Part shown: positions 45,211-56,227 of the stretch, piece by piece
Position numbering within the stretch: position 1 is the first letter of the stretch
Layout: each line of letters begins with the position of its first letter
Source: Omphalotus guepiniiformis
Lineage: Eukaryota; Basidiomycota; Agaricomycetes; Agaricales; Omphalotaceae
Assembly: GCA_028554645.1 (NCBI GenBank)
Contig: JAQOOI010000016.1
Location: 186,001 to 250,000, forward strand
DNA: 64,000 nt
Reading direction: 5' to 3'
The notes under the pieces: generated by a model
Seen by the model: the letters and a program-made list of their open reading frames with translations, nothing else
Told to the model about the DNA's origin: nothing
The model's database searches: none
Position numbers and translations under genes: made by a program

Positions 45211-45646
45211 TCATACTCTCATGAGAGTCTACAAATTGAGGATTCTGTCAGGCTTCAGGATATAGAGCCGCCGCAGAAGAATGACATGACATAAATATTA
45301 CCGTTCCCTTTTGTTTATACCAAGCACCGTCGTCCTGCTGTCGCGATAATTCGATGTCAACCCGTTGCACATACGTCGACTGAACCTTCCTCATGGTATG
45401 CCGGTTTACTAAGGGCGTTGGTGAGAAGCTTTTGTCATACTTGAGTACTTGAGTATTCATTGTGTATGTACTAGACGGAACACATAGCTAGTATAAGTAG
45501 AAAGTTTCCTCCTTAGGCTAGCGGGCTACACCTATGCAGGTAAGACTACCTCAGGCTTGAGAGATCTAACTTGGTCTAAGACTCGTGTCTTAACGTTGTA
45601 ACGTTATATATCGTCCACAGTAGATAAAGAGTATTCACCGTTTCTC
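45211..45646. other. Intergenic
   Basis: No gene is seen. It holds the CE16 3' end and the promoter of the first DUF7330 gene; a weak TATATAT-like site lies near 45604-45611. Confidence 0.4.
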
Positions 45647-46527
45647 ATGATGCGACATTCATCTCCAACATCTACTATGGTAAGGTCCCTGTACCGATCG
45701 AAACACATTGAACTGATGTTGCCCAAGCCTCCTCCTTACGGTACCTCCAACCCTGATAAGTCTGAGACTGACTCACCACCCATCCCTAATCCCTGGCTCA
45801 CACACCGACCCACAAACTACACCTACTTCACCCGCGAAACCAAACCTATCAACGAAACGTTTGCCATTGACCCCTCAATCAACATACACTACAATCTCCT
45901 CGCTGCAAGCTTATTAATGCAGCCAAAAAGCAGCTGGCACAACCTGTATTTGAAAACGACCAGCGGTGAAATTAGCGTCGATGTGTATCTCATTTCGGAA
46001 TCGTGTTCTGGAGAGGAGTTGAAGTCAAAGGAAAGAACAAGTGCAGTCAAAGCGAAGGTTATGGTTAGCACAGACGTTGGGAATATGTGTATTAGAATGG
46101 TAAGTTGGGCATCCATTGTAAACGGGATTCGAAATTCACTGTTATCATTCGTAAGAAAACTTCCCCAACTCATTCACTCCCTTATTTCGACTTACTCACA
46201 ACTTCCACCTATGGCTCAATCACCCTCGCCCTTCCCCGCTCATTCTCCGGTCCAATCAAACTCAACTCACCCAAACCCGCGACCTTCTCCTCTTCTTTCG
46301 CCGAGTCTCCGCGATTATCCAGATTATCGGACACCATTATGAAGGAGGCATGGGAGGGGCAGTACTTTTTAGGGGAGGTTTCTGAGTGGGCTCCAGACCA
46401 GAGTAATGACGAGGGGTATAAGTGGGATAAAGTTAATGCGATGACGAGGGGAACGAGCGCAAAGATTTTTGTGTGCTTTGAGGATGAGGATATTACTGAA
46501 GCTCAGGCGACGGGAATGAAGAGTTGA
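45647..46527 (+). CDS. DUF7330-type protein, paralogue A
   Basis: Exons 45647-45679, 45728-46099 and 46156-46527 join in phase. The protein follows the basidiomycete DUF7330 pattern: NYTYFTRETKPINETFAIDP, NLYLKTTSGEISVDVYLIS, AKVMVSTDVGN, then YGSITLALPRSFSGPIKL, YFLGEVSEW and FVCFEDED. These repeats suggest an all-beta fold. Function is unknown. No signal peptide or transmembrane helix is seen. The first intron is supported by the matching PPPY start of exon 2 in paralogue B. It is the only one of the three local paralogues without a frameshift. Confidence 0.75.
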
Positions 46528-46619
46528 ACCTCTAGTACATTGCTCATGTTCAATAATCATTCGCACACCATATAATGTATATTTTTGTACTTACACGAAA
46601 AGACATAGTTGCGTGATTG

Positions 46620-46850
46620 GTCCAAATTTACACGATGAAAACCAATGTCTGAGCTTGCAACACTCGAACAGATGACTCTGGTAAATGTCAGAACGATTGG
46701 GCGATGATCAGGCACCATTCGAAAGTCAATACACCATTCGAAAGTCAATGAACACGCTCAGACAACTGGAATCCGCGAGTTTGACTCACCAATAAAACAA
46801 TCCCGATCATCCAATGTGATTTTACGTCCTCGGCGATTGAAAACGCCCCA
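46620..46850 (-). pseudogene. Decayed 3' exons of the CAX gene, fragment 1
   Basis: The sequence is similar to 50920-51140, the last two exons of the CAX antiporter gene (the TCGTTCTGG...CCAGAGTC...TTGCAAG...GACGTTGG region and the exon before it). Frame and several codons are lost. It lies downstream of DUF7330 paralogue A just as the real CAX end lies downstream of paralogue C. Confidence 0.75.
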
Positions 46851-46870
46851 AACATTGGCCAGTCTCATGC

Positions 46871-47750
46871 TCTGGGTGAGGTTTAGGCGATTTCACAGTG
46901 TATTACACTTCAAGTTGATTGTATAAGACCTTATGCATATGCCATGAGTATCTCTGCGGCCATACAAATGACAAAATCGAGAGATAATGAGCGTACCGGT
47001 GCATATGAATTCAGATACTCGACGTCCGCCGCGGCCTTCTTGAAATTCTCAGCCCAACTTGGGCCCCATCTTGTTCATCTTCTATAAAGGCCTTCGTAAT
47101 CGCAGAAGTCTTCATGGCAAGATGTACCCTAGTCAAAGGAAACAGTGCGAGTGAGAACTCGAACACGAGAAAGGTTGAAACAACAACAACAACGAACTTT
47201 ATTGAATATAGCGAAAGCTTTTCCTCCGTTCCTAAAGTATTTGGGTCTGCCATGGTACGTGTTTAATGCATTCGAATCCGTTTCTTGACGAAATCAATTC
47301 GAGTCTCAGTCAGTGGTGCGTTGGAAAGATGTGGATGGATCACATGACTTTGTATGAGACACGGTCCGAGTTACGGCTCGAAGAGACGCCAAACTCAAAC
47401 CCACTACAATACGCAACCTTTATACCAACGTTATGTTTTTGGTATCAATCATAGTATTCTCAGTCTCTCTTATAGCATCTTGTGGGTAACTGATCTCTAT
47501 TGTAGGTGTCAACTGTCATGAACAATGAACATTGAACGTTTGAACGTTCAACCTTCCAAAGTTCCCAGCGGCTTGACGTGCGCTGGTCAGATTGCAACAC
47601 GATGTGGTCATTGAAATGTTCTGCCTCAAAGAGAACACTGTGAAACAAAAAAGTTCAGAAAGTTTGCAAGTGTTGGAGGGAAATTCTTGAACTTCAGAAA
47701 CATCAGAGACGAAGTCATTTGGGAGCAGGCAAGATATCAATGCTCAGCCT
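46871..47750. other. Intergenic with one weak hypothetical frame
   Basis: A minus-strand frame at 47011-47253 (80 codons, ATG at 47253) includes a hydrophobic stretch (KFVVVVVSTFLVFEFSLALF). A TATAAAGG lies about 170 bp upstream. I cannot extend it through introns or recognise it, so I leave it as a possibility only. Confidence 0.35.
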
Positions 47751-47837
47751 TATAAAGAAACATCGCGGCTGTTGTGCGAGTAGGAGCGGCTGAACGAGCG
47801 CTTGATCTCTAGAGAATAGTTCAGGTACCTTGTGGGA

Positions 47838-49041
47838 ATGGTAAGAAACGTGTACGAGCGTTAAACTGAACCTTGAGCTTAAATTGACAGCTTACGTCCC
47901 CATCTGGTTCCCCATCCCACGCAACTACTGACCCTCTCCATCCCATCCCTATGGTGAGTAGATTCAGTGACCCTGATAACGATGATACGATTGACCTACT
48001 TGTTTGTAGTCACAAGAACCAGTACCACCTCCCCCTTACTGCAACTCAACCTCGGGCAGCGCCCCTGCGGCTAACACCGGCGGCTACCCAGCTACGGTCA
48101 ATGGAAATCCTCCACAACTCATCAGCAAATATCCCGAGTTCAACGGCAAATATCCTGTGAACTTCCTCTACATCACTAGGGGGCCTTCAGGGATAAGTGA
48201 TACCTTTGTCGTTGACCCATATCTCCACATCCCCAGAACGCTTCTCTCTCGTGAAGTACAAAACCTCCCAGGGAACGCTTTGCAGAATCTGAGCTTAACA
48301 ACGCAGAATTCCGGTCGAATCGATGTGGATGTGTATCTTGTATCTTCGCAGGCGAACATGAACGATCGTGGTGCGAGTGCATTGGGTCAAAGCCGTCGCC
48401 CTGGCCCGGATATGAATGATAGCAGAACGAGAAAAGCAAAATCAATGTTGTATCGAATGGTGGAGACGTTCGTGTTATGATGGTAAGTTACTGTATGGCT
48501 CGCCAGAGACGTTTTATTAAGGCGCATTTTGTCTAAACAGAAATCGACTTCTACATCCTCCCGTCCAACATTCAGCCTAAACATTGACGCGACTCGGACC
48601 TACCGTGACTACGGCACTGCTCCGAGTCGCGTACACGAACCCACTGGCAGTGGTGGCTCCGTGTATCTCTTCCTCCCTCGCTCATTCTCCGGTTCTCTGA
48701 TGATTCATTCATCAAGCCCGGGCGGCATCACATTGTCAAGATCATTCAATGAAGCCCCATTTCTTCGCACCTTATTTGATTCGGAAGACTATCCGCGCTT
48801 TTCAAGCGTGAAACGATATTTCTTGGGCAGAGTCTCTTTGTGGGATTCGCAGGATACCGACTCGATCTGGGATGAAGTAAATGTTAAGGCAAATGGCAAG
48901 GTGATGGTGTCGTTTGAGGATGAAGTGAAGTACGAGTCGAGTGTGCCAGTGGGCGAGTGTCCCTGTGGTCTCGGTCTTGTAGCCTTAACCGGTCTACTCG
49001 TTTTTGCCGTTTTATTTTATACATTTATGTGGAGTTTGTGA
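47838..49041 (+). pseudogene. DUF7330-type protein, paralogue B, frameshifted, membrane-anchored
   Basis: A TATAAAG at 47751 lies about 80 bp before an ATG at 47838. Introns at 47841 and 47954 lead into SQEPVPPPPY, and an exon from about 48011 carries VNFLYITRGPSGISDTFVVDP and SGRIDVDVYLVS. Near 48438-48441 a run of four A's shifts the frame; five A's would restore the conserved NVVSNGGDVRV block and the donor at 48483. The final exon (48541-49041) has GSGGSVYLFLPRSFSG, YFLGRVSLW and MVSFEDE and ends in a hydrophobic helix (LGLVALTGLLVFAVLFYTF) not present in A or C. The single-base change may be a mutation or an assembly error. Confidence 0.7.
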
Positions 49042-49164
49042 TTTTTATTATTATCGAGTGCCCGTTGCTTGCTCCGCTCCCACTGCGTACTCAAATCACA
49101 TAGATATGTTTGCGCTCCCCTCCACAACTTCATTCCAAGCCCTCCCCCTCAAGGCCTCAGTCGA

Positions 49165-49345
49165 CATCGTTGTAACTCGCCGATCCCGCTCATCCAATGC
49201 GACTTCCCGTTATCGAATGAAGACGACCAACACCGAGAAAAGATCAATCAAACTATTAACACTGATCAAATCTCGCTCCCCAATTATGAATTGAAAGGAC
49301 AACTTCGAAGGCTTCTGCAATTCCCTATGCCACTAGTACTGCCTG
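49165..49345 (-). pseudogene. Decayed 3' part of the CAX gene, fragment 2
   Basis: It is similar to 51090-51280 of the CAX gene: CCGCTCATCCAATGCGACTT is shared exactly, followed by the diverged penultimate exon and its upstream intron. It lies just downstream of DUF7330 paralogue B. Confidence 0.7.
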
Positions 49346-49676
49346 TTCCCTATGTAGTACAGTATCAACAGGTGATAGCCAATGTGACTCAATTCTCGGT
49401 CTGTCTCTTCCAGAATTAGGAAGAACGTCACTCTCATCCAAGTTTGGCCCTCTGAGCCACGCAAAATGCTATAATTTCCGAAATAGCTGTAGCTTCTGTC
49501 AGACTTGAGTAACCTTTTTTACTATGTATATACGATGATGACTCACGAGCACCTGTAGGTCTCCTCGTTAGGCTGGCGGCCTACCTGGGTAGATCCATAT
49601 CGCACCTATTTCTGTCTATCAAAGGCCAGAACTTTTGAGTGAATACTGATCGATGATTTTTGTGGGCGTAAAGCTG

Positions 49677-49683
49677 TATATAA
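49677..49683 (+). promoter_or_regulatory. TATA box of DUF7330 paralogue C
   Basis: TATATAA lies 53 bp before the ATG at 49736. Confidence 0.5.
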
Positions 49684-49735
49684 CCTCGAGGATAGTGTAG
49701 GTCCTCAAATTCAAAGGGTGTCCCCCATTCTCAAG

Positions 49736-50642
49736 ATGCAGGTACCTCCCTCAACATCTACCATGGTGAGCTGGAGTCCTTATACCTCTCGAATCGACGT
49801 TGAATTATGCTGTTCAAGCGTTCAAGGCCATCGGCTGTGTCAAGGACGAGACTGTGGATCAATGGTGTTCTCAATGCAGTGAAACGACAACGACGAGGCA
49901 CCTTCATTGGGAAAGCTTTTTCCGTTCCCTCGGAGTTGCCTAAATCAAACTACACATATATCACCCGCGAACGCGAGTCGCTCACCGCTAAGTTCACTAT
50001 TGACCCATTGCTTCAAATCCGCGAAGCTCTCCTCCCTGCTGTAGTTACGAAGCTGCCGAAGGAAGATAGGCAGAATCTGTTTTTGAGTACTACCGATGCG
50101 GGGGGAATTGATGTTGAAGTGTATCTTGTTTCGGAGCTACGTTCAAAGGGGAGAGTGAGTGCAGGCAAAGTAAGGATTAAATCTACCACGCACCTAGGGG
50201 ATAATCACGTTCAAATGGTAAGTTAGCTTATCGTACCGGAATCGGACACTATTCACTGTTCATACTAGAAAACAACCCGAACCCACCTCCCCTTTTTCCA
50301 CCTAACCGCAACCTCCATCTCCGGCTCAATTTTCCTCTCCCTTCCCCGCTCCTTCACTGGTCCTATCAAATTACATCCCGCGAAGTAACTTTCTCCCCGT
50401 CATTCGCCGAATCTTCGCGTCTATCCACCTTATCGGAGATAGAGACGTGGGACCGTGAATTCGAATACAAGAAATCAACAAGGCAGTACTTTTTAGGGGA
50501 GGTTTCCAAGTGGGCCCCAGACAACGAGAGTTATATGGGGGCGCCTCAGAGTGATGAAGTTGTTGCGGAGACGAGGGGAGACGTGTTTGTGTGTTTTGAG
50601 GGTGAGAATTGGCCCGGAGTAGTACAATGTGCACATCAATAA
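49736..50642 (+). pseudogene. DUF7330-type protein, paralogue C, frameshifted
   Basis: Exon 1 (49736-49765) starts like paralogue A (STSTM before the donor). Exon 2 runs to 50217 with NYTYITRERESLTAKFTIDP and GGIDVEVYLVSE. The last exon begins near 50271 with THLPFFHLTATSISGSIFLSLPRSF. At 50386-50390 one base is missing relative to A (GCGAAG then TAA), after which the conserved VTFSPSFAESSRLS and YFLGEVSKW continue in another frame to a stop at 50642. It lies head-on to the CAX gene, about 280 bp apart. Confidence 0.7.
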
Positions 50643-50922
50643 GCAACCTGTTGGAAGAAAAACCTGTTTTTCCTTACATCAAGCTGTCAGAGAAAACGTC
50701 CTGTCCCCATAATAGGCCTGCCAATTGCAGATGCCATTTTTCTCATGAATTTTGACACAACATTATATCACCCATAATAAACCATCCTTATATTGCTGCT
50801 TGATCGGGGTCAGGTAGAAGCCTATGCATTATTGTTCAGGTTCAATAATCATTCGGCCATATGATGTACATCATGATACACTGCACATACGAAAACAGCA
50901 TAGCTGCATAACTGAATCAAAT

Positions 50923-52967
50923 TTACACGATGCAAACCAACGTCTGACCTTGCAACGTCCTCGTCGACTCTGGGAAATTCCAGAACGATAGCGCGATCAA
51001 TACATAGACGGCTATGTATATCATTCGAAAAGTCAACGAACACGCTCAAACGCCTGGAACCCACGAGATTAACTCACCAACAAGTACGACTCCGCTCATC
51101 CAATGCGACTTTCCGTCCTCGATTGAGAATTTGACAACCAGCACCGAAAAGAACAACACCTGCGGAAAAAAAAAAACCATCAGCAAACGCTCCTAAGTAC
51201 AAAAAAGTCACTCACCACCGTCTCAAGCTCATCAAACAGCAACGTTAGAGGTTTCTGCATCCCCCACGCCACGAGCACCAACACCGGAACGACAAACAAC
51301 GCAATCTGAATACAACTCCCAACCGCAACGCTCATCGCCAAGTCAAACTTTCCCTTGCTCGCCATTACAACAGCTGTGGTGTGCTCAGCAGCGTTGGAGA
51401 TGATCGGGATGACGATGAGTGTGAGCCACTCCTTTGATACTTCGGGGTGGGATTCAACTAGGCCTTCAAGGGAAGAGACCAAGTTTTCAGCAGTAATGTA
51501 CGCGAGAGCTGTTGATGCTACAAGGAGGAAGAGCGCGGTGGGGATGTTTAGCTTGGTGTGGTCTTCACAGGTGGGTGATGTCGGGGAAGCGGAGGTTACG
51601 GGTGAGGGGAGCGTCTCCACGTCATCAACATCTCGGGAACAGCGATTGAATGACGATCGCACGGAGCTTGGGGAAGGACGAGAGGTTTGTACGGTATCAA
51701 GGAATAAGTGATTATGGGAGTAGAATTGGAAGACGAGCTAGAAGATGCGAGTTTAGCATGCAAAGAGGCATCATGATATTGACAACATACATAGGCAAAA
51801 TATCTATAGATTAGTCAGCATAAGGTGTAGGGCACAGAAAAAGAAAGATTCTTACATGACTATTAGAATAATAGCGCTCCCTCGACTAAGCTCAAGAAGC
51901 GCTAGAGCTTCTTCACCCTGGGGCAGACGGTCTCCGAGATATTCATGCTGAAAAGAAAGAACAATCAGCAGACATCGCAGCACGTGGAGAACGTAAGAGA
52001 CATACGAAGGCTGCCGGAATTATCAACGAAATGACCGCAACAGTCATAAGAGACGAGTTCAGTTGCGCGACCATGGGCTGAAATTCTTGCTGGTGGAACC
52101 TATACCCGCCAACTAGTATGATATGAGTTTAACCGTTCATTATGCGAGAGAAAAGAACAACACACCTAAGAAGGCCATGCCCAGCACAAGCAGCAAATTG
52201 CTCAACAATCCGCCCAACAGCGAGCTCTGAACGAGGTCCAGCTCACACTACACATAAGAGACGGAAATCAGTCACCACACGAAACCTTGATCTCACAATC
52301 CACAAACCTGCTTCAACGCAATCCCTGCAATGATCATCTCAACGATATTTCCCAACGTCGCATTCAGCAACCCGCCAACACTCGAACTCGTCCGCAGCGC
52401 AATTTGCTCCGTCCCAAACCCAAGCAACGCCGCGAGTGGGATGATACCCAAAGCTGAAAAGATAAACACCAGAGTAGGGCTCTGGTGCGTGTAATGCAGC
52501 GCCCAGGAAGTTGGGATGAAGAGTAGGAAAAAGTTGAGCGGGGTATAACGCAGGGCCGCCTTGAGCGACTGCTTATACGTCGGAGCAGGTCCTGCGGGCC
52601 TGACGGGCGTGAAAAGAGCAAGAAAGCGATTAGGGTTTGCTTTGATGCTGTGGCTGTCGGAGGGCACGAATGAATCCTGTCTGCGAGCGATGATGCGACG
52701 CATCAATGAGCACGGAGAGTCGCCTGTCGTAGATTGTACTACAGCGCTTTTTGAGGTGGCTGAGCCCTCATCGACATCGTAGGAATTCGACGGAAAGCCT
52801 TTGGTGGAGCTCTTCACATCCACCTCTGACTGCGACTGCGGCTGATCATGACGGGTGTTACCAACTATAGGAGGCTCGTCATCGTCTTCTGTGATGCTGG
52901 AAGTAAGTGCTGGCTGAGGGAGAACGACATTCGACGCGTTACTTGAAGCTGTATGCGGTTCGTTCAT
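50923..52967 (-). CDS. Vacuolar Ca2+/H+ exchanger (CAX/VCX1 family)
   Basis: It moves calcium into the vacuole in exchange for protons. Exons are 52967-52308, 52247-52166, about 52111-52003, about 51949-51858, a 13-nt microexon near 51800, a long exon about 51735-51210, then two terminal exons ending at TAA 50923-50925. There is an acidic, Ser-rich cytosolic N-terminus of about 140 residues. Two CAX repeats follow: GGLLNATLGNIVEMIIAGIAL near residue 205 and PIISNAAEHTTAVVMASKGK in the second half, with GSCIQIALFVVPVLVL after it. They are separated by an acidic/Ser-rich loop (DVDDVETLPS). The end reads VYVLIALSFWNFPES. A Gly-Asn-Ile replaces the usual Gly-Asn-Ala in the first repeat. No lesion is seen. 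Confidence 0.92.
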
Positions 52968-53012
52968 TCAAAGCCGGTGGGGTAGGAAAGGCTATGCAAT
53001 CGAAAGGGGCTC

Positions 53013-53021
53013 CTTTTATAT
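53013..53021 (-). promoter_or_regulatory. TATA box of the CAX gene
   Basis: The minus strand reads TATAAAAGG about 45-50 bp upstream of the ATG at 52967. Confidence 0.6.
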
Positions 53022-53681
53022 GCTGCCTCCAGGATGTCTTGGTTTTCTTGGAATTACTGCATCGTGCTACCATGTGACTCTCGGCATCGGTGAACCTAAG
53101 CAAAATGGCCAGTCTCAGTTCTAGGAGGAGGAGCTGAGTTCTTGGCAACGTTATTGGATGTAGATAATTATCCCTGAACAGAACAGTCTGAACGAATGTT
53201 TTGGATAATGGAGAATGTATTCGCACCTACAGGAGAGAAAACGAAAACATATCGCGCCTTTTCTCAGAAAAAGCCGTAGAACTGTAATTGTCGCCCGTTT
53301 GTACAGCTTGATTAACACCCTTCGTCTAGCCTCGAATCAGACGCAAATTCGCCGCTGGGATTAGACACGGTGTACCGCATAGGTAGCATTCTAGCATCCA
53401 GATACTCCGAGTATGATAGAAGGTTTATGCAAAAGGAGCTGCGAAGTTCACTACATCCAAGGTGCCAAGTACGAAAAGTTCGACTGAGCAAAATGACCGT
53501 GCACAGGACAAAAATTCTTACCTGAGTTTAGGGCAGGACAACGTTCCGCGCTCACGTGCTAAACCTCGCCAGGTAGCCACGTGCATAGTACTAGTAGCGA
53601 GTGCATTCCTCTCCGATTCTTTCATTGTTCAGACATGTATTTGTACTACGCACACCAGGAAGCGCATTGGACTCAAACGCT
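53022..53681. other. Intergenic between CAX and FunK1 copy 2
   Basis: Divergent promoter space. Open frames at 53462-53820 overlap the start of the FunK1 gene and have no features of their own. Confidence 0.45.
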
Positions 53682-55937
53682 ATGTCGGAATCCACTATCA
53701 ACAGCTCTCAAAGCAATACTTGCACTCAAAGCTATACTCGCACTGAGAGCTATACTCGCGAAGACGATCCTAATCCTGCTCTCACTCATGACATCGCCAG
53801 TACCCAAGAGGTCGATGTAGAGCTGTTCATGTCAACGGTGTTGCACATGGATAGCATCACCTCTGACGAACAAACAGCTCTACAATTCATAATCGACTCC
53901 ACGGATTTTACCAATTTGATAGACATCTACTGCTCAGAGGCCACGATGGAGGACGACTGCTATCTACGCTTCGTCAATCTCGTCAACTACGCCGTTGACA
54001 AAATGGTCGAGCACAAGATCACACAAAACTCACTAGACTTCAAACTGTGCGTGAATTGGCCTAGGAGCATCTTTGGGTCAAGTTCTATCAGATGTCCGGA
54101 TACCCTTGGAGTGAAGAAAGCGGCGGTGGAAGGGCGGTTGGAGGAAGGCGAGGAAATGAAGGAGGCGCTACAGAGTCCACCCTGGGAGGGATACAGGTGG
54201 TCGGACCCGCTCACGTTTACGGTTTTCAAGAGGAGTCTTCAACATATTTCTCGTGATGGTCAGACGTCCAGCCTGAGTGTTGATAATGCCAGCGCCGAAC
54301 CATCGCCTTTTGGCTCCAGTCAGATAGGCCTCAAACCATGCCTGAGCATCAGGTCTTTGGGATCTGGCTCGACGTCAGCGGTCACGACTACATTCACTAA
54401 AGGACAGGCTGATCCAGACGACACTGGCTCGAACCCTTTGAAGCGCTCCTTCGATTCAGAGTCTGGACTCTCTGGGTTCTCTGAGCAGCCCGCGAAGAAC
54501 TAAGAGAAGATGATACGGATTACTATCTCCGATGTGCGAGCTACGCCCTCGAGATATTTAATCGTGGTGGCATACGTTCGCACGTCCTAGGCGCGCTGGT
54601 CAAAAACGATAATTTAGAGCTTCTCCTCTACACTCGGTCAGGCATCCGTCGCTCCGCCTCGTTCTCCTTCGTCAGGAATCCTCTCAAGTTGCTTCGGGTG
54701 ATTTTAGCGTTCACCCGACTTACTCCTTCGCAGTGGGGTCATTTTGATCGGCTGGAACCGATTACAAGTGTACCACCTGATGATCCGGATTCGTGGAGGT
54801 ACGGAGGCATCTTTGAAGGGCAAGTTCTTCAGCTAGAGAATCTAGAGCTTACAGTGGAGAAGATTTTGGTGTATCCCCGGGGCTTGATTGGATGTGGAAC
54901 CTGGGTCTTGAGAGGACGCAGGACGCAGCGATCGTTGGCCTGGGATGTCGGTGGTCGTCAAGATTTGTTTCACTGCCAAAAGCCGTACTTCGGAACTTGT
55001 TTTCATCAGAACTGCCACAGAATATGCTAAAACACATGATCACGCGTGGGTATTGGATCATCTCCCACTTCTTCTTCACTCGGAGGACGTTCCGCTCGAA
55101 ACCACATCCTTCACTCCTCTATTTGGCGACGATTTCGAAGCAAGGGCTATGAGGGTCATGGTCTTCGAGGCACTTAGGCCCATCACGCTCCTGGCTGATG
55201 CAGCGCCATTCGGGAAGGCATTCGCGGATACTGTCAGATGTGAGTTTCTTGTTTCTTGCGCATGTATGCCAACAACTCACCCTCTGTGTTAAATAGGCCA
55301 TGAGTAGTGGCTAGTAACTTATCCGAAGATTCTTCATCGCGACATTAGTGTCAACAACCTGATGTTCCGTACGAAAAAGGATGGGACTGTCTGCGGTGTC
55401 CTGAGCGATTATGATCTTTCTCGGTTTATGAACCTTGACGATTCAGAGCCTTCTACACACCGTATAGGGACGAGACCATTTATGGCTCGTGACCTTTTAC
55501 GTCTCACTCCGTCGCCTATCGCTCATCGCGTTAGACACGACCTCGAATCATTCTTCAGCGTCTTCGTCTGGGTGATATGCCGGTATCATAATGGCACAGA
55601 GATCAAGAATCCTCCTTTTGAATTGTGGTTGCAAGACAATTGGGAAAGTGTGGCGAGAAAATATTGCTCCCTTCATGAGGATGAATTTGTAGTAACGGAG
55701 AGATATGAGTCATTATGCCTCAGTCTGTACAGAATGAGACGCCTTTTTCTCAAGGGTTTTTTGCAGCGGATAGAAGCAGATTTTCAAGACAACAAAGACA
55801 GTTCATCGAATGTTGAGACTAATATTCCAACCTTTGATGAGGATACTTTGGGCGGATACATCACTTATTCTCATTACTATGAAGTCTTTGAGAAGTTTCC
55901 TCCCTACACAGTCCCTCAGTTGGTCAACGCCCACTAG
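53682..55937 (+). pseudogene. FunK1-type protein kinase, degenerate full-length copy
   Basis: This is a paralogue of the split gene at 24-31 kb. The N-terminal part (53682 to about 54495) has HDIASTQEVDVELFMSTVLH and RFVNLVNYAVDKMVEHKIT. Then one frameshift near 54495, a second near 54945 just before the SVVVKICF lysine motif, and an in-frame TAG in the codons before PKILHRDISVNNLM (about 55308) break the gene. The end (55362-55937) carries SDYDLSRF in the DFG position and the FunK1 tail RHDLESFFSVFVWVIC. Only the intron at about 55238-55297 is recognisable, as in copy 1. No active kinase should result. Confidence 0.85.
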
Positions 55938-56227
55938 TATATGTACTATTCCTTCATCACTGCGTATAACCCGCGCAATGGATACCCTACCTACCTCCCT
56001 ACCTCCCTACACAGTCCCTCAGTTGGTCACGGCATGCAACCTGCCCATCCGCAATGAGAATTCGTATTCTGGGCAAGCCTAGGTCTGAATTAGAATTAGG
56101 GCACTACAATATTTGATACATGTTCAATATTGAACGCAGGTTGAACGCAATAAAATACAACATAAATTACCCCCTTTCACCCTCTTGTGCAAAGATGTTG
56201 AATCCCACAAGAGGTTCATGAATTCCT
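55938..56227. other. Intergenic, convergent gene ends
   Basis: A short tandem CTACCTCC run lies near 55987-56005. Part of the FunK1 end (CTACACAGTCCCTCAGTTGGTCA) is repeated at about 56006-56028, a small local duplication of 55904 onward. No gene is seen. Confidence 0.5.
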
